Assembly (NCBI RefSeq): GCF_001676705.1
Contig: NZ_CP016170.1
Coordinates: 2,542,001 to 2,606,000, forward strand
Direction of reading: 5' to 3'
Length of the DNA: 64,000 bases
Source: Bordetella bronchialis
GTDB taxonomy: Bacteria > Pseudomonadota > Gammaproteobacteria > Burkholderiales > Burkholderiaceae_B
The position numbers and the translations under genes were made by a program. Each line of letters starts with the position of its first letter. Position 1 is the stretch's first letter. Below the pieces are notes generated by a model, which searched no databases, was not told the origin of the DNA, and saw only the letters and a program-made list of their open reading frames with translations. This document shows positions 37,095 through 47,333 of this stretch, piece after piece.

Positions 37095-37853
37095 ATGGAT
37101 CGAGTCATTTACACCGCCATGAACGGTGCTGTTCGCATCAACGAGGAACAGGCCGTTCTGACCAACAATATGGCGAACGTGAATACGCCCGGCTTCCGGG
37201 CGCAGATGGCGGTCTACCGTTCGGTGCCGGTCAACGACGGCACCAGCTTGCCTACCCGGGTCTCCACGGTGGCATCCACGCCGCGCAACGACTTCACGCC
37301 CGGCGTGATGGATGCGACGGGGCGCGACCTGGATATCGCCGTGACCGGCAATGGCTGGATCGCCGTGCAGACGCCGCAGGGCGAAGCCTACACCCGCGCC
37401 GGCGACCTGCAGGTGGGGGTGAACGGCCTGCTGCAGACCGCGCAGGGCATGCCGGTGCTGTCCAACCAGAACGGTCCCATCGATGTGCCGCCCAACGCGA
37501 CGCTGACCATCGCGTCGGATGGCACCATCACCGCCATCGGTGCCGGCGATCCGCCGAACACCATCCTCAACCTGGGCACGATCAAGCTGGTCAGCCCGGC
37601 GCTGGCGTCGCTGGTGCATGGCGACGACGGCGTGTTCCGGCGCGTCGCGGCCAACGGCCAGCCCGCGCCCCCCATGCCCGCCGACCCCACGCTGCGCGTG
37701 ATGCCCGGCGTGCTGGAAGGCAGCAACGCCAACGCGGCCGCCTCGATGGTGGGCATGATCGAGAATTCCCGCCGCTTCGAAATGCAGATGCAGGTCATCC
37801 GCGACGCGCAGACCAACGAGGACAAGGCGAACAGCCTGCTGTCCGTCGGTTGA
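37095..37853 (+). CDS. flgF: Flagellar rod protein FlgF
   Basis: Distal-region rod subunit of 252 residues. N-terminal MDRVIYTAMNGAVRINEEQAVLTNNMANVNTPGFR, central DIAVTGNGWIAVQTPQGEAYTRAG and C-terminal ENSRRFEMQMQVI are diagnostic of FlgF. It is followed by flgG. Confidence 0.96.
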   Translation: MDRVIYTAMNGAVRINEEQAVLTNNMANVNTPGFRAQMAVYRSVPVNDGTSLPTRVSTVASTPRNDFTPGVMDATGRDLDIAVTGNGWIAVQTPQGEAYTRAGDLQVGVNGLLQTAQGMPVLSNQNGPIDVPPNATLTIASDGTITAIGAGDPPNTILNLGTIKLVSPALASLVHGDDGVFRRVAANGQPAPPMPADPTLRVMPGVLEGSNANAAASMVGMIENSRRFEMQMQVIRDAQTNEDKANSLLSVG

Positions 37854-37914
37854 TTGATTTAGTACGTATACACCGTGACGCGGCCTTGCCGCGCACCCAG
37901 GAGCCTTAAACACC

Positions 37915-38700
37915 ATGCTACGTTCGCTCTGGATCGCCAAGACCGGCCTGGAAGGCCAGCAGACTTCGCTGGACGTCATTTCCAATAACCTGGCCAACGT
38001 CAACACGAACGGCTTCAAGCGCGGCCGTGCCGTGTTCCAGGACCTGATGTACCAGACGCTGCGCCAGCCCGGCGCCCAGGTCGGCGACGCCAACCAATTG
38101 CCTTCCGGCCTGCAGCTGGGCACCGGCACCCGCGTGGCCGCCACGGAGCGTCTGCACACCGAGGGCAACCTGACGAGCACCAGCGACCCGATGGACATCG
38201 CCATCCAGGGCCAGGGCTTCCTGAACGTGCAGCTGCCCGACGGCACCGACGCCTATACCCGCGACGGTTCGCTGCAGGTCGACCAGAACGGCCAGCTGAC
38301 CACGGCCGGCGGCCTGGTGATCCAGCCGCCCATCAACGTGCCCAACAATGCGCTGTCGCTGACCATCGGCAAGGATGGCACCGTTTCGGTGACCCAGCCC
38401 GCCGCGCCGGGCACCAACGTGCAGATCGGCCAATTGCAGCTGGCCAATTTCATCAATCCCAACGGCCTGCAGGCGATCGGCGATAACCTGTACCTGGAGA
38501 CCGACGCCTCGGGCGCGCCCAACATCGGCCAGCCCACGGTCGACGGCCTGGGCAGCATCCTGCAGCAGTATGTGGAAACCTCCAACGTGAATGTCGCGGA
38601 GGAGCTGGTGAACATGATCACCACCCAACGTGCCTATGAAATGAACAGCAAGGCGGTGGAGACATCCGACCAGATGCTTGCCCGCCTGACCCAGCTTTGA
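37915..38700 (+). CDS. flgG: Flagellar distal rod protein FlgG
   Basis: Distal rod subunit of 261 residues, the usual length. It begins [37 protein letters not shown] and ends with the axial helix [33 protein letters not shown]. The stop TGA shares its last base with the flgH start. Confidence 0.97.
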   Translation: MLRSLWIAKTGLEGQQTSLDVISNNLANVNTNGFKRGRAVFQDLMYQTLRQPGAQVGDANQLPSGLQLGTGTRVAATERLHTEGNLTSTSDPMDIAIQGQGFLNVQLPDGTDAYTRDGSLQVDQNGQLTTAGGLVIQPPINVPNNALSLTIGKDGTVSVTQPAAPGTNVQIGQLQLANFINPNGLQAIGDNLYLETDASGAPNIGQPTVDGLGSILQQYVETSNVNVAEELVNMITTQRAYEMNSKAVETSDQMLARLTQL

Positions 38701-39449
38701 TGAAACGACCCATGCGCGCCATGCCTTTCCTTCGTTCCGTTGCGGCCTTGGCGGGTGGCGTGCCGGCCGGCTGGCGCGCGCTGGCGGCGTCGGTGCTGTT
38801 GGGCGTCGGCCTGGCCGGCTGCGCGCTGGTGCCGCCCGAACCCGTCGTGCTGGGGCCGACGACGGCCATGCCGCCGCCCCCCGCCGCGCCCACGCCCGTG
38901 CCGGACGGCTCCATCTACCAGCCGACCGTCTACGGCAACTATCCGCTGTTCGAGGACCGCCGGCCGCGCAACGTCGGCGACGTCGTGACCGTCGTCCTGG
39001 AAGAAAGGACCGCCGCCGCCAAAAACGTGGCGACCAATACGACGCGCACTTCCAGCACCGACAACTCGATCGCCGCCTCGCCCGGTTTCATGAGCAGCTG
39101 GTTCAATGCCAAGTTGGATACGAATACCTCCGGCAGCAACGTCAACAAGGGCGCCGGCGACAGCAGCGCCAACAACACCTTCACAGGCGTCCTGACCACC
39201 ACCGTGGTGGGCGTGCTGCCCAACGGCAACCTGCAGGTGGCCGGCGAAAAGCAGATCGCCATCAACCGCGGCAGCGAGTACATCCGCTTTTCCGGCGTGG
39301 TGGATCCGCGCTCGGTCACGGGCACGAATTCGGTCTCGTCCACCCAGGTGGCCGATGCCCGCATCGAATACCGCAGCAAGGGCGTGATGGACGAAGTCCA
39401 GACCATGGGCTGGCTGCAGCGCTTCTTCCTGATCGCCAATCCGTTCTGA
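38700..39449 (+). CDS. flgH: Flagellar L-ring lipoprotein FlgH
   Basis: Outer-membrane L-ring subunit. A signal peptide ends in the lipobox LAGC (about residue 41), an unusually long N-region for a lipoprotein; an internal ATG at 38712 would shorten it. The mature part shows [22 protein letters not shown], the FlgH core [21 protein letters not shown] and the terminal [18 protein letters not shown]. Translation is coupled to flgG through a one-base overlap. Confidence 0.96.
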   Translation: MKRPMRAMPFLRSVAALAGGVPAGWRALAASVLLGVGLAGCALVPPEPVVLGPTTAMPPPPAAPTPVPDGSIYQPTVYGNYPLFEDRRPRNVGDVVTVVLEERTAAAKNVATNTTRTSSTDNSIAASPGFMSSWFNAKLDTNTSGSNVNKGAGDSSANNTFTGVLTTTVVGVLPNGNLQVAGEKQIAINRGSEYIRFSGVVDPRSVTGTNSVSSTQVADARIEYRSKGVMDEVQTMGWLQRFFLIANPF

Positions 39450-39468
39450 TGCCGACGATGCCCACCCT

Positions 39469-39503
39469 CGAAGCGCTGCGCGCTTCCCCCTCAAGGGGGC
39501 GAT
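39469..39503. repeat. REP-like intergenic palindrome, copy 2
   Basis: GAAGCGC / GCGCTTC followed by CCCCC-tcaa-GGGGG, the same double hairpin as at 24843 with one fewer C and G. It lies in the flgH-flgI gap, inside an operon, so it may lower or stabilise downstream mRNA. Confidence 0.75.
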
Positions 39504-39555
39504 GCCGCCCGGGCAGTTGTTTTATTGGACGAGTGGGCTGCGGAGCCATGCTGAT

Positions 39556-40692
39556 ATGACGTATTACACAGCCTATTTCATTCTTGTCCGCCGCTTGGCG
39601 GGCGTGCTGCTGGGGGGCTTGTTGCTGGCGGTGGCCGGCGGCGCGCACGCGGAGCGCCTGAAGGACCTGGCCAGCATCCAGGGCGTGCGCGGCAACCAGC
39701 TGATCGGCTACGGCCTGGTCGTGGGCCTGGACGGTACGGGCGACCAGGTGCGGCAGGCGCCGTTCACCCAGCAGAGCGTCACTAACATGCTGTCGCAGCT
39801 GGGTGTCACGATGCCCAACAACAGCAATATGCAGTTGAAGAACGTGGCGGCGGTCATGGTTACCATGAGCCTGCCCGCGTTCGCCCGGCCGGGCCAGACC
39901 TACGACGTGGTGGTGTCCTCCATGGGCAACGCCAAGAGCCTGCGCGGCGGGACGCTGCTGCTGACCCCCATGAAGGGTGCCGACGGCCAGGTGTATGCGC
40001 TGGCGCAGGGCAACATCCTGGTCGGCGGCGCCGGCGCATCGGCGGGTGGCTCCAGCGTGCAGATCAACCAGTTGAACGGCGGCCGCATCAGCAACGGCGC
40101 GGTGGTCGAGCGCGGGGTGCCGACCACCTTCGCGCGCAACGGCAATCTGTTCCTGGAATTGAACGAGCTGGATTTCGGTACCGCGCAGAACGTCGCCGCG
40201 GCCTTGAACCGGCATTTCGGCGGGGCCGTATCGCAGGTCGTCGACGGCCGCACGATACGCGTGCAGGCGCCGGTCGACCCGGCCGCCCAGGCCGCCTTCA
40301 TTTCGCAGCTGGAGAACCTGCAGGTGACGCGCGCGCCGGCGTCGGCCAAGGTTATCGTCAACGCCCGCACCGGGTCGGTGGTCATGAACCGCACCGTCAT
40401 GCTGGAGGAATCCGCCGTCGCGCACGGCAACCTGTCGGTGGTGGTCAACCAGACCAATGCGGTCTCGCAGCCCAATACGCCGTTCGGCGGCGGGCAGACG
40501 GTGGTGGTGCCCAATACCCAGATCGACGTGCGCCAGGAGAACGGCTCGCTGCAGCACGTGCGCACCAGCGCCAACCTGGCCGACGTCGTGCGCGCGCTGA
40601 ACGCCCTGGGCGCCACGCCGCAGGACCTGCTGGCCATCCTGCAGGCCATGCAGACGGCCGGCGCGCTGCGGGCGGAGCTGGAGATCATCTAA
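39556..40692 (+). CDS. flgI: Flagellar P-ring protein FlgI
   Basis: Periplasmic P-ring subunit. A Sec signal peptide ([18 protein letters not shown]) is followed by the conserved [29 protein letters not shown] and [11 protein letters not shown]. The ATG at 39556 gives 378 residues; an upstream in-frame ATG at 39502 lies inside the REP-like repeat region and is unlikely. Its assembly is assisted by FlgA. Confidence 0.96.
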   Translation: MTYYTAYFILVRRLAGVLLGGLLLAVAGGAHAERLKDLASIQGVRGNQLIGYGLVVGLDGTGDQVRQAPFTQQSVTNMLSQLGVTMPNNSNMQLKNVAAVMVTMSLPAFARPGQTYDVVVSSMGNAKSLRGGTLLLTPMKGADGQVYALAQGNILVGGAGASAGGSSVQINQLNGGRISNGAVVERGVPTTFARNGNLFLELNELDFGTAQNVAAALNRHFGGAVSQVVDGRTIRVQAPVDPAAQAAFISQLENLQVTRAPASAKVIVNARTGSVVMNRTVMLEESAVAHGNLSVVVNQTNAVSQPNTPFGGGQTVVVPNTQIDVRQENGSLQHVRTSANLADVVRALNALGATPQDLLAILQAMQTAGALRAELEII

Positions 40693-40695
40693 GCC

Positions 40696-41736
40696 ATGGC
40701 GCTCGGTTCCTCCCAGGCTTCCGGTGCCGGCCAGCCGTCGATTTTCGATTTCGGTTCGCTGTCCAGCCTGCATCGCGACGTGACCGGCCAGCCGCCCTCC
40801 GCCGAGAAGCAGGCCGAGGTGGCGCGCCAGTTCGAGGCGGTCTACATCCAGATGCTGCTCAAGCAGATGCGCCAGGCCACCATGAAAAGTGGTCTGTTCG
40901 ATTCCAATGAGTCGCAGATGATGCGCTCCATGGCCGACGAGCAGCTGGCGTTGCAGCTGGCCAACCCGGGCATCGGCCTGGCGCAGTCACTGCTCAAGCA
41001 GATGCAGGCCAACCAGCCGGCCGCCGACGGGCAGGAAGGCCAGGACGCTGCGGCGCAGGCCATGAAGCCCCTGGACCTGGCCGCGCGCACGGTGACATCG
41101 GGATCGTCCAATCCCGAGGTGGCGGCGCTGTTGCGGGTGCTGCGGCGCGGCGGCGCGGCCGACCGCGCCCTGGCCGCGGCGGAGGGCGCGCCGGACCACG
41201 TGGTGGACTTCGTGGCGCAGATGGCGCCCGCGGCCAAGGCGGCCGAACGCCAGAGCGGGGTGCCGGCCCGCCTGATCCTGGGCCAGGCGGCCCTGGAGTC
41301 CGGCTGGGGCCAGCGCGAGATCCGCTATCCCGACGGTCGCACCAGCTACAACCTGTTCGGCATCAAGGCCGGGGACAGCTGGAAGGGCAAAACGGTCAAT
41401 GTGCTGACCACCGAGTACGAGAACGGCACGCCACGCAAGGTGACGCAGGCGTTCCGCGCCTATAACTCCTACGAGGAGTCCTTCGCCGATTACGCCCGCC
41501 TGATCGGCACCAACCCGCGCTACGACGCCGTGGCCGATGCCCGGGACGAGATCGATGCGGCGCGCCGCATCCAGGCCGCCGGCTACGCGACCGACCCGCG
41601 CTACGCCGACAAGCTGATCGGCATCATGGGGCAGCTCCAGGGGGCCGGACGGGCGGGCAGGGGGCTGGAAACCGCCGGCCTGGAAGGCAAGGCCGAGCTC
41701 CTGGGCTCGGATTTCGAGGGAGCCGGCGATCCCTGA
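40696..41736 (+). CDS. flgJ: Flagellar rod assembly protein and muramidase FlgJ
   Basis: Bifunctional rod cap and peptidoglycan hydrolase. The N-terminal rod-binding domain (FEAVYIQMLLKQMRQATMKSGLFDS) is joined to a C-terminal glucosaminidase domain with the catalytic Glu in ILGQAALESGWGQREI and SYNLFGIKAGDSWKGK. 346 residues, the two-domain form of beta- and gammaproteobacteria. It lies 3 bases after flgI. Confidence 0.96.
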   Translation: MALGSSQASGAGQPSIFDFGSLSSLHRDVTGQPPSAEKQAEVARQFEAVYIQMLLKQMRQATMKSGLFDSNESQMMRSMADEQLALQLANPGIGLAQSLLKQMQANQPAADGQEGQDAAAQAMKPLDLAARTVTSGSSNPEVAALLRVLRRGGAADRALAAAEGAPDHVVDFVAQMAPAAKAAERQSGVPARLILGQAALESGWGQREIRYPDGRTSYNLFGIKAGDSWKGKTVNVLTTEYENGTPRKVTQAFRAYNSYEESFADYARLIGTNPRYDAVADARDEIDAARRIQAAGYATDPRYADKLIGIMGQLQGAGRAGRGLETAGLEGKAELLGSDFEGAGDP

Positions 41737-41841
41737 GGGGGACGCCGGGCATGGCTTTTCATTTCATTAAGTTTCGTCCGCGCTTGCCGTTAAACCAATA
41801 TCCAGACGTTTCAACACGGTAATTCGAGAGGCATCCCGACC

Positions 41842-43500
41842 ATGAGTTTGTACAGCCTGGGCATCAGCGGCCTGAACGCCGCGCAAGCGGGGTTGACGAC
41901 CACCGGCCATAACATCGACAACTCCACGACGGACGGTTACAACCGCCAGCGCGTGTTGACGTCGACGGCCGGCGCGACCGCCACCTCGGCGGGCTTCTAT
42001 GGCCGGGGCGTGCAAGTCGACACGGTGCAGCGCCAGTACGACAGTTTCCTGTACAAGCAGCTGGTCGGCGCGCAAAGCAGCAGCTCGTCGTATTCGACCT
42101 ACCTGGACCAGGTGTCGCAGATCGACAATATGCTGGGCAACGAGACGGTGGGCATCTCGCCGGCGCTGGCGGATTTCTTCGCCAGCGTGAACGCCGTCGC
42201 CAGCAAGCCCGCCGACGCGGCCACCCGCCAGGACCTGATCGGCAAGGGCCAGTCGCTGGTCTCGCAGATCAATTCGGCCTACCAGGACCTGCAGACCCAG
42301 CGCGACGGCCTGAACCAGCAGATCGCCCAGGCCGTCAATTCGGTCAATGGCTACCTGAACCAGATCAACAAGCTGAACCAGGAGATCGTCATCGCCCGCG
42401 GCCAGGGCAATGGCAATGCGCCCAACGATCTGCTGGACCAGCGCGACCAGTTGCTGTCGGAACTGTCCAAGACCGTGGGCATCCGCTATACCACCCAGGG
42501 CGATACCGTCAGCATTTCGCTGGAATCCGGGCAGGCGCTGCTCTCCGGCAACACGGTGTACTCGCTGCAGGCGGTTCCGTCGGCCGCCGATCCGTCGCGC
42601 ACCGTGGTGGCGTACAACCTGCCTTCCGGCCCGGGCGGCGCCACGACGCCGGTGGAATTGAGCGACTCCAAGCTGACCAACGGCACGCTGGGCGGCCTGC
42701 TGCAATTCCGTACCAATTCGCTGGACGTGATCCAGAACCAGTTGGGCCAGATGGCGGCCGGGCTGGCGGTGACCTTCAACACGCTGCATCAGCAGGGTAT
42801 CGATCTGCAGGGCAATGCGGGCGGCGATTTCTTTTCGCTCGCTTCGCCCACGGCGCTGACCGGCGCCAAGAATACGGGCAACGCCATGCTGACGGCGGAA
42901 TACACCGACGCCAGCCAGCTTACCGCCTACGACTACAAGATTTCCTACGACGGCACGAACTATACGGTGACCCGCCTGCCGGACAACGCCGCGGTGACGG
43001 CCACGCCCACGGGTACCCCGCCCACTTCGCTGGCCTTCGACGGCCTGACGGTGAATATCACGGGGACGGCGGCGGCGGGCGATACCTGGACCCTGCAGCC
43101 CACCCGCAACGCGGCGCGCGACCTGGGCATGGCGATCACCGATCCGGCCAAGATCGCGGCGTCCAGCACGACCGATCCCGGCACCTCCAATGGCGCCAAC
43201 GCCCTGGCGCTGGCGCAGCTGCAGACCACGCGCAACCTGTCGGGCAACTCGCTGAGCGTGACCGACCTGTTCTCGCAGATCGTCAATAACGTCGGGCAGC
43301 AGACCGCCGACGCCAAGGCGAACGACAAGGCACAGACCACCGTGGTGAACCAGCGGATGCAGAACAACGCCTCGGTCTCCGGCGTGAACCTGAACGAAGA
43401 GTATGTGAATCTTTCGCAGTACCAGGAGCAATACCAGGCCGCCGCCAAGATTATCGACGTCGCAAGCACGATCTTCGACGCCCTGCTGGGCCTGAAGTAA
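41842..43500 (+). CDS. flgK: Hook-filament junction protein FlgK (HAP1)
   Basis: First junction protein between hook and filament, carried by FlgN. 552 residues with N-terminal LYSLGISGLNAAQAGLTTTGHNIDNSTTDGYNRQ and the C-terminal GVNLNEEYVNLSQYQEQYQAAAKIIDVA. It is separated from flgJ by about 105 bases that may hold a late promoter, although no clear FliA site was found. Confidence 0.96.
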   Translation: MSLYSLGISGLNAAQAGLTTTGHNIDNSTTDGYNRQRVLTSTAGATATSAGFYGRGVQVDTVQRQYDSFLYKQLVGAQSSSSSYSTYLDQVSQIDNMLGNETVGISPALADFFASVNAVASKPADAATRQDLIGKGQSLVSQINSAYQDLQTQRDGLNQQIAQAVNSVNGYLNQINKLNQEIVIARGQGNGNAPNDLLDQRDQLLSELSKTVGIRYTTQGDTVSISLESGQALLSGNTVYSLQAVPSAADPSRTVVAYNLPSGPGGATTPVELSDSKLTNGTLGGLLQFRTNSLDVIQNQLGQMAAGLAVTFNTLHQQGIDLQGNAGGDFFSLASPTALTGAKNTGNAMLTAEYTDASQLTAYDYKISYDGTNYTVTRLPDNAAVTATPTGTPPTSLAFDGLTVNITGTAAAGDTWTLQPTRNAARDLGMAITDPAKIAASSTTDPGTSNGANALALAQLQTTRNLSGNSLSVTDLFSQIVNNVGQQTADAKANDKAQTTVVNQRMQNNASVSGVNLNEEYVNLSQYQEQYQAAAKIIDVASTIFDALLGLK

Positions 43501-43546
43501 GCGCGGTCGTCCGTCGTCTCGAGATACGCATCCGGAGTTACATAGC

Positions 43547-44794
43547 ATGATCCGCCTGAGCACCACCACGATCTACCAGAGCGGCCTGAACGGCATTCTG
43601 AAGAACGAGTCGGACGTCAACTACCTGCAGCAGCAGTTGAGTTCCGGCCGGCGCGTCGTGACGCCATCCGACGATCCGCTCGCGGCGGGACAGGCGGTCA
43701 CGGCGTTCCAGAACCTGAACATGACGCAGACGTACGCGAGCAACCGCGACGCGGCCAACCGTTCGCTGGGCCTGGAAACCAACGCCCTGGCGTCCGTGGT
43801 CACGACGCTGACCAGCGTGCTGACGCGCGTCGTCCAGGCGGGCAACGGCACGCTTGCCGACCAGGATCGCAACAGCCTGGCCACCGTGCTCGAGCAATCG
43901 CGCGATGCGCTCTTTGCCCTGGCCAACAGCACCGATGGCAACGGCGAATACCTGTTCTCGGGCACCGCCGGCAACGCGGCGGCCTACGTGAAGAATCCGA
44001 CGACGGGCGAAATCACGTACAACGGCAATGCCGGACAGCGCCTGGTGCAGGTGGAGCAGAGCCGGCAGATGAGCGTGTCCGATATCGGCAGCGATATCTT
44101 CAACCGGGCCAGTCCGGGCACGGTCAGCTATGTGGCGGCGGCATCGCCCTTCAACACGGGCACGGCGACATTCTCCGCCCCCACGGTCGACGCCGCCAGC
44201 TCGGGCCCCAGCCTGAACTATGTGGTCAGCTTCGCGAAGGATCCGACCACCAACCAGATGATGTATACGATCACCACTTCGGATCCGTCCACGGGCCTGG
44301 GAACCACCAGCACCCCCGTCGCGTACGAGCCGGGCGAGGCGATCGATACGGGCCACGGCGTGACCATGGTCGTGGACGGCGAACCGCAGGAAGGCGACAC
44401 CTTCACCATCAAGACCGCCCAGACCGCCGACGTCGACATGTTCGCGACGTTCGATTCCCTGATTACCGCGCTGAAGGCGCCTTCGCAGGGCGATCCCGCC
44501 GCGCAGGCCCAGCTGGTCAATCTGCTGGCCACCGCCAACAAGACGCTGTCGATCAATCTGGACAATGTGTCGACCATACAGGCGTCGGTGGGCGCGCGCC
44601 AGAACGAACTGGATGCGCTGGACACCACCGGCACGCAGCGGGCGCTCACGGACAACAAGACGCTGACCGACCTGACGCAGATCAATTACTACTCCGCCAT
44701 TTCGGAAATGAGCATGCGCCAGCTTTCGCTGCAGGCCTCCATGTCGGCCTTTAGCGCCGTCAAGGGCACGTCGCTGTTCAGTATGAACAAGTAA
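43547..44794 (+). CDS. flgL: Hook-filament junction protein FlgL (HAP3)
   Basis: Second junction protein, flagellin-like. 415 residues with N-terminal IRLSTTTIYQSGLNGILKNES and LSSGRRVVTPSDDPLAA, and the C-terminal flagellin-type helices (LTQINYYSAISEMSMRQLSLQAS). It is longer than enteric FlgL (about 317) because of its central region. Last gene of the flg operon. Confidence 0.95.
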   Translation: MIRLSTTTIYQSGLNGILKNESDVNYLQQQLSSGRRVVTPSDDPLAAGQAVTAFQNLNMTQTYASNRDAANRSLGLETNALASVVTTLTSVLTRVVQAGNGTLADQDRNSLATVLEQSRDALFALANSTDGNGEYLFSGTAGNAAAYVKNPTTGEITYNGNAGQRLVQVEQSRQMSVSDIGSDIFNRASPGTVSYVAAASPFNTGTATFSAPTVDAASSGPSLNYVVSFAKDPTTNQMMYTITTSDPSTGLGTTSTPVAYEPGEAIDTGHGVTMVVDGEPQEGDTFTIKTAQTADVDMFATFDSLITALKAPSQGDPAAQAQLVNLLATANKTLSINLDNVSTIQASVGARQNELDALDTTGTQRALTDNKTLTDLTQINYYSAISEMSMRQLSLQASMSAFSAVKGTSLFSMNK

Positions 44795-44859
44795 GGCAAT
44801 AAACCTACCCCCCATGTATTCGCATCACAAGAACGCCGGCCTGCTGGATAGATAACGAT

Positions 44860-46749
44860 ATGTTCGCCAATATGAAAGTCCGCACGTCCATTATTGCCCT
44901 GCTGGCGTTGTACCTGGCGGCCATGCTCGGCTCCAATGCCGTGTCCTGGCTGGGCTTGCAGTCCAGCAACAGTAAGCTGGATACCGTCAACACGCTGTAC
45001 AGCGACCAGGTGGTGAACCTGTACGCCTCGTACGCGCAGGTGCTGCGCGCTCGCCAGGTGCTGAACAACGCCTACGAGATGATGCAGACCAACCGCGTCG
45101 ACGAGGGCATGAACCAGCTCACGCGTGCCGCGGGCTTCAAGGCCGACGCGGACAAGCGCATGAGCCTGTTCAACCAGTCCCCCAAGCTGCCGGCCACGGT
45201 CGACATGGCGCAGGCCATACAGGCCAACTACAAGACCTACGCCGGCCTGATCGACGCGCAGATCGATGCCTTGCGGTCCCGGCAGGTCGACGCGTATATG
45301 GCGTCGTCCAAGGCCTCTTCCAGCGCGAACCAGACCCTGGACAAGTCGGTCCAAGTCATGCTCGAGTACCTGGACAAGGGCACGGACGACATGGTGGCGC
45401 AGGGCCATTCCGACTTCACCCTGGCTCGCGCCGTGACGGTGGTCATGGTGGTCATCGCCTTGATCCTTACCGTTGCCTGCTGGCTGGTCCTGAGCCGCAT
45501 GGTGCTGCGCCCCCTGCGCGAAGCCGGGCAGCATTTCGACAAGATCGCCGCGGGCGACCTCAGCCAGCATATCGAGGTGCGCAGCACCAATGAAATCGGC
45601 GCCCTGTACGGCGCGGTCAAGCGCATGCAGGAAAGCCTGACGCGCACGGTGTCGGCGGTGCGTCGCGGGGTGGATGAGATCAACGTGGGTTCGCGGGAGA
45701 TTTCGGCGGGCAATACGGACCTGTCCAGCCGCACGGAACAGCAGGCGGCCTCGCTGGAAGAGACGGCGGCCTCGATGGAGGAACTGGCCTCGACGGTGAA
45801 GCAGAACGCAGAGAACGCGCGGCAGGCGAACCAGCTGGCGGCCAGCGCCTCGGACGTGGCCGAGCGCGGTGGCGCGGCGGTGGCCGAGGTGGTGAACACG
45901 ATGCAGGAGATCTCGGGCAGCTCGCGCAAGATTTCCGAGATCGTGAGCGTGATCGACGGCATTGCGTTCCAGACGAACATACTGGCGCTGAACGCGGCGG
46001 TGGAAGCGGCGCGCGCGGGCGAGCAGGGCAAGGGCTTCGCGGTGGTGGCGGGCGAAGTGCGCTCGCTGGCGCAGCGCAGCGCGCAGGCGGCCAAGGAGAT
46101 CAAGGCGCTGATCGAGGATTCGGTGACCAAGGTGGGGGCGGGCTCGCAGCAGGTGGAGCGGGCGGGCTCGACGATGCAGGAGATCGTGGCCTCGGTGAAG
46201 CGGGTCACGGACATCATGGGCGAGATCTCGGCGGCGTCGGAGGAACAATCCAGCGGCATCGACCAGGTCAACCGCGCGGTGTCGCAGATGGACGAAGTCA
46301 CGCAGCAGAACGCCGCGCTGGTGGAAGAAGCCGCGGCGGCCGCCGGCTCGCTGCAGGAACAGGCGCAGCGCCTGGCCGAGGCCGTGTCGGTGTTCAAGCT
46401 GAACCAGGGCCAGGTCATCGACGTGGCGGCCCGGGCCATCCCGTCGCCCGCCGCGCCCCGCGTCGCCGCGACGCCGGCGGAACCCGTCGTGCCGGCCGAG
46501 GCGCCGCGCCTGAACCATGCGGCCCCGGCCGCGACGTCGACGGCCACGTCGGCCGCTGCGGCCGCGCCGCGTGCCGCCAGGACGCCCGCCGCCCCGCCAC
46601 GCGCGGCCGCCGCGCCCAGCAGGCGTGCGCCGGCCGCCAACGATAACGCGCCGGCCCGCAAGCCTGCCGCCGCGCCGGCCAAGCCGCGCGCCGTGGCGGC
46701 CGGCGGCGGGGCCGCGGCCCTGAGCGACGACGACTGGGAATCCTTCTAG
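44860..46749 (+). CDS. Methyl-accepting chemotaxis protein (receptor 2)
   Basis: Tar/Tsr-like transmembrane receptor of 629 residues. It has an N-terminal membrane helix (IALLALYLAAMLGSNAVSW), a periplasmic helical bundle, a second membrane helix (AVTVVMVVIALILTVACWLV), a HAMP domain and the signalling domain with [20 protein letters not shown]. An Ala/Pro-rich tail of about 100 residues ends DDDWESF, close to the NWETF-type motif that docks CheR and CheB in Tar. The signalling segment is the second copy of the 777-bp repeat. Its sensory domain differs from that of receptors 1 and 3. Confidence 0.95.
   Translation: MFANMKVRTSIIALLALYLAAMLGSNAVSWLGLQSSNSKLDTVNTLYSDQVVNLYASYAQVLRARQVLNNAYEMMQTNRVDEGMNQLTRAAGFKADADKRMSLFNQSPKLPATVDMAQAIQANYKTYAGLIDAQIDALRSRQVDAYMASSKASSSANQTLDKSVQVMLEYLDKGTDDMVAQGHSDFTLARAVTVVMVVIALILTVACWLVLSRMVLRPLREAGQHFDKIAAGDLSQHIEVRSTNEIGALYGAVKRMQESLTRTVSAVRRGVDEINVGSREISAGNTDLSSRTEQQAASLEETAASMEELASTVKQNAENARQANQLAASASDVAERGGAAVAEVVNTMQEISGSSRKISEIVSVIDGIAFQTNILALNAAVEAARAGEQGKGFAVVAGEVRSLAQRSAQAAKEIKALIEDSVTKVGAGSQQVERAGSTMQEIVASVKRVTDIMGEISAASEEQSSGIDQVNRAVSQMDEVTQQNAALVEEAAAAAGSLQEQAQRLAEAVSVFKLNQGQVIDVAARAIPSPAAPRVAATPAEPVVPAEAPRLNHAAPAATSTATSAAAAAPRAARTPAAPPRAAAAPSRRAPAANDNAPARKPAAAPAKPRAVAAGGGAAALSDDDWESF
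45622..46398 (+). repeat. 777-bp near-identical receptor segment, copy 2 of 3
   Basis: Differs from copy 1 by one visible silent change (GAT for GAC near the 5' end). Identity stops at the codon after VFK, where this copy reads LNQ in place of INE. Confidence 0.9.
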
Positions 46750-46756
46750 GACCGCC

Positions 46757-47242
46757 ATGAACCGACCATCGCATCTCATCGTGAAATGGCGGGCCGCCTT
46801 GCTGGCCTGCCTGGCAGGCAGCATGCTGCTGGGCTGCGCGACGGGACAGCATTTTTCCACGGACGCGGTCGCCGGCCTGCAGCCGGGCAAGACGACCATG
46901 GTCGATGCCGTGCAGGTGCTGCAGGGCATGCCGCAGCAGGTCCTGCCCCAATCCGACGGTTCGACCATCGCGCTGTGGGCGTACAAGATATCCCTGGTGA
47001 CGGACGCGATTTATTACCGCCGCGAGGCGATGTTGCAGTTCGGGCCGGATGGCCGCCTGGCGCGGGTGCTGGATACCACCAATGTCCCGTTGACGGACGC
47101 GACGCGGCGCAAGCTTTTGGGCGCCGCGTCCATTCCGACGGAGACAGCGGCGACGGACGGAAGCGGCGCGCAAACGCCGGCAAGCGGCGCCGCCATGACC
47201 ACATCGCCCGGCACGACCGCGATACCCGTGTCCGCGCCGTAA
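46757..47242 (+). CDS. Small lipoprotein with BamE-like repeat motif
   Basis: A 161-residue probable lipoprotein with signal peptide and lipobox LLGC (about residue 27). The mature part has GLQPGKTTMVDAVQVLQGMPQQVLPQSDGS and YYRREAMLQFGPDGRLARV, the pattern of the BamE/OmlA-type fold in which a Lxx-G-xT-x-V helix precedes a strand with a D-G-turn. The C-terminal 45 residues are low-complexity. It lies 7 bases after receptor 2 and before receptor 3, so it may be co-transcribed with them. A flagellar or chemosensory role is not shown by the sequence. Confidence 0.75.
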   Translation: MNRPSHLIVKWRAALLACLAGSMLLGCATGQHFSTDAVAGLQPGKTTMVDAVQVLQGMPQQVLPQSDGSTIALWAYKISLVTDAIYYRREAMLQFGPDGRLARVLDTTNVPLTDATRRKLLGAASIPTETAATDGSGAQTPASGAAMTTSPGTTAIPVSAP

Positions 47243-47333
47243 GGCCCGCGACACCCGACGGCCGCGGCGCCGCCTCGCAAGAGGATCGCCACCGGCCACT
47301 TTTTAGAATCTAATTGCGAGTTTGGAGGGCCTC

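Noticed and set aside
44795..44859. FliA-type promoter before receptor 2
   Set aside because: A TAAA is present but no GCCGATAA-like -10 occurs at 15 bases; not supportable.
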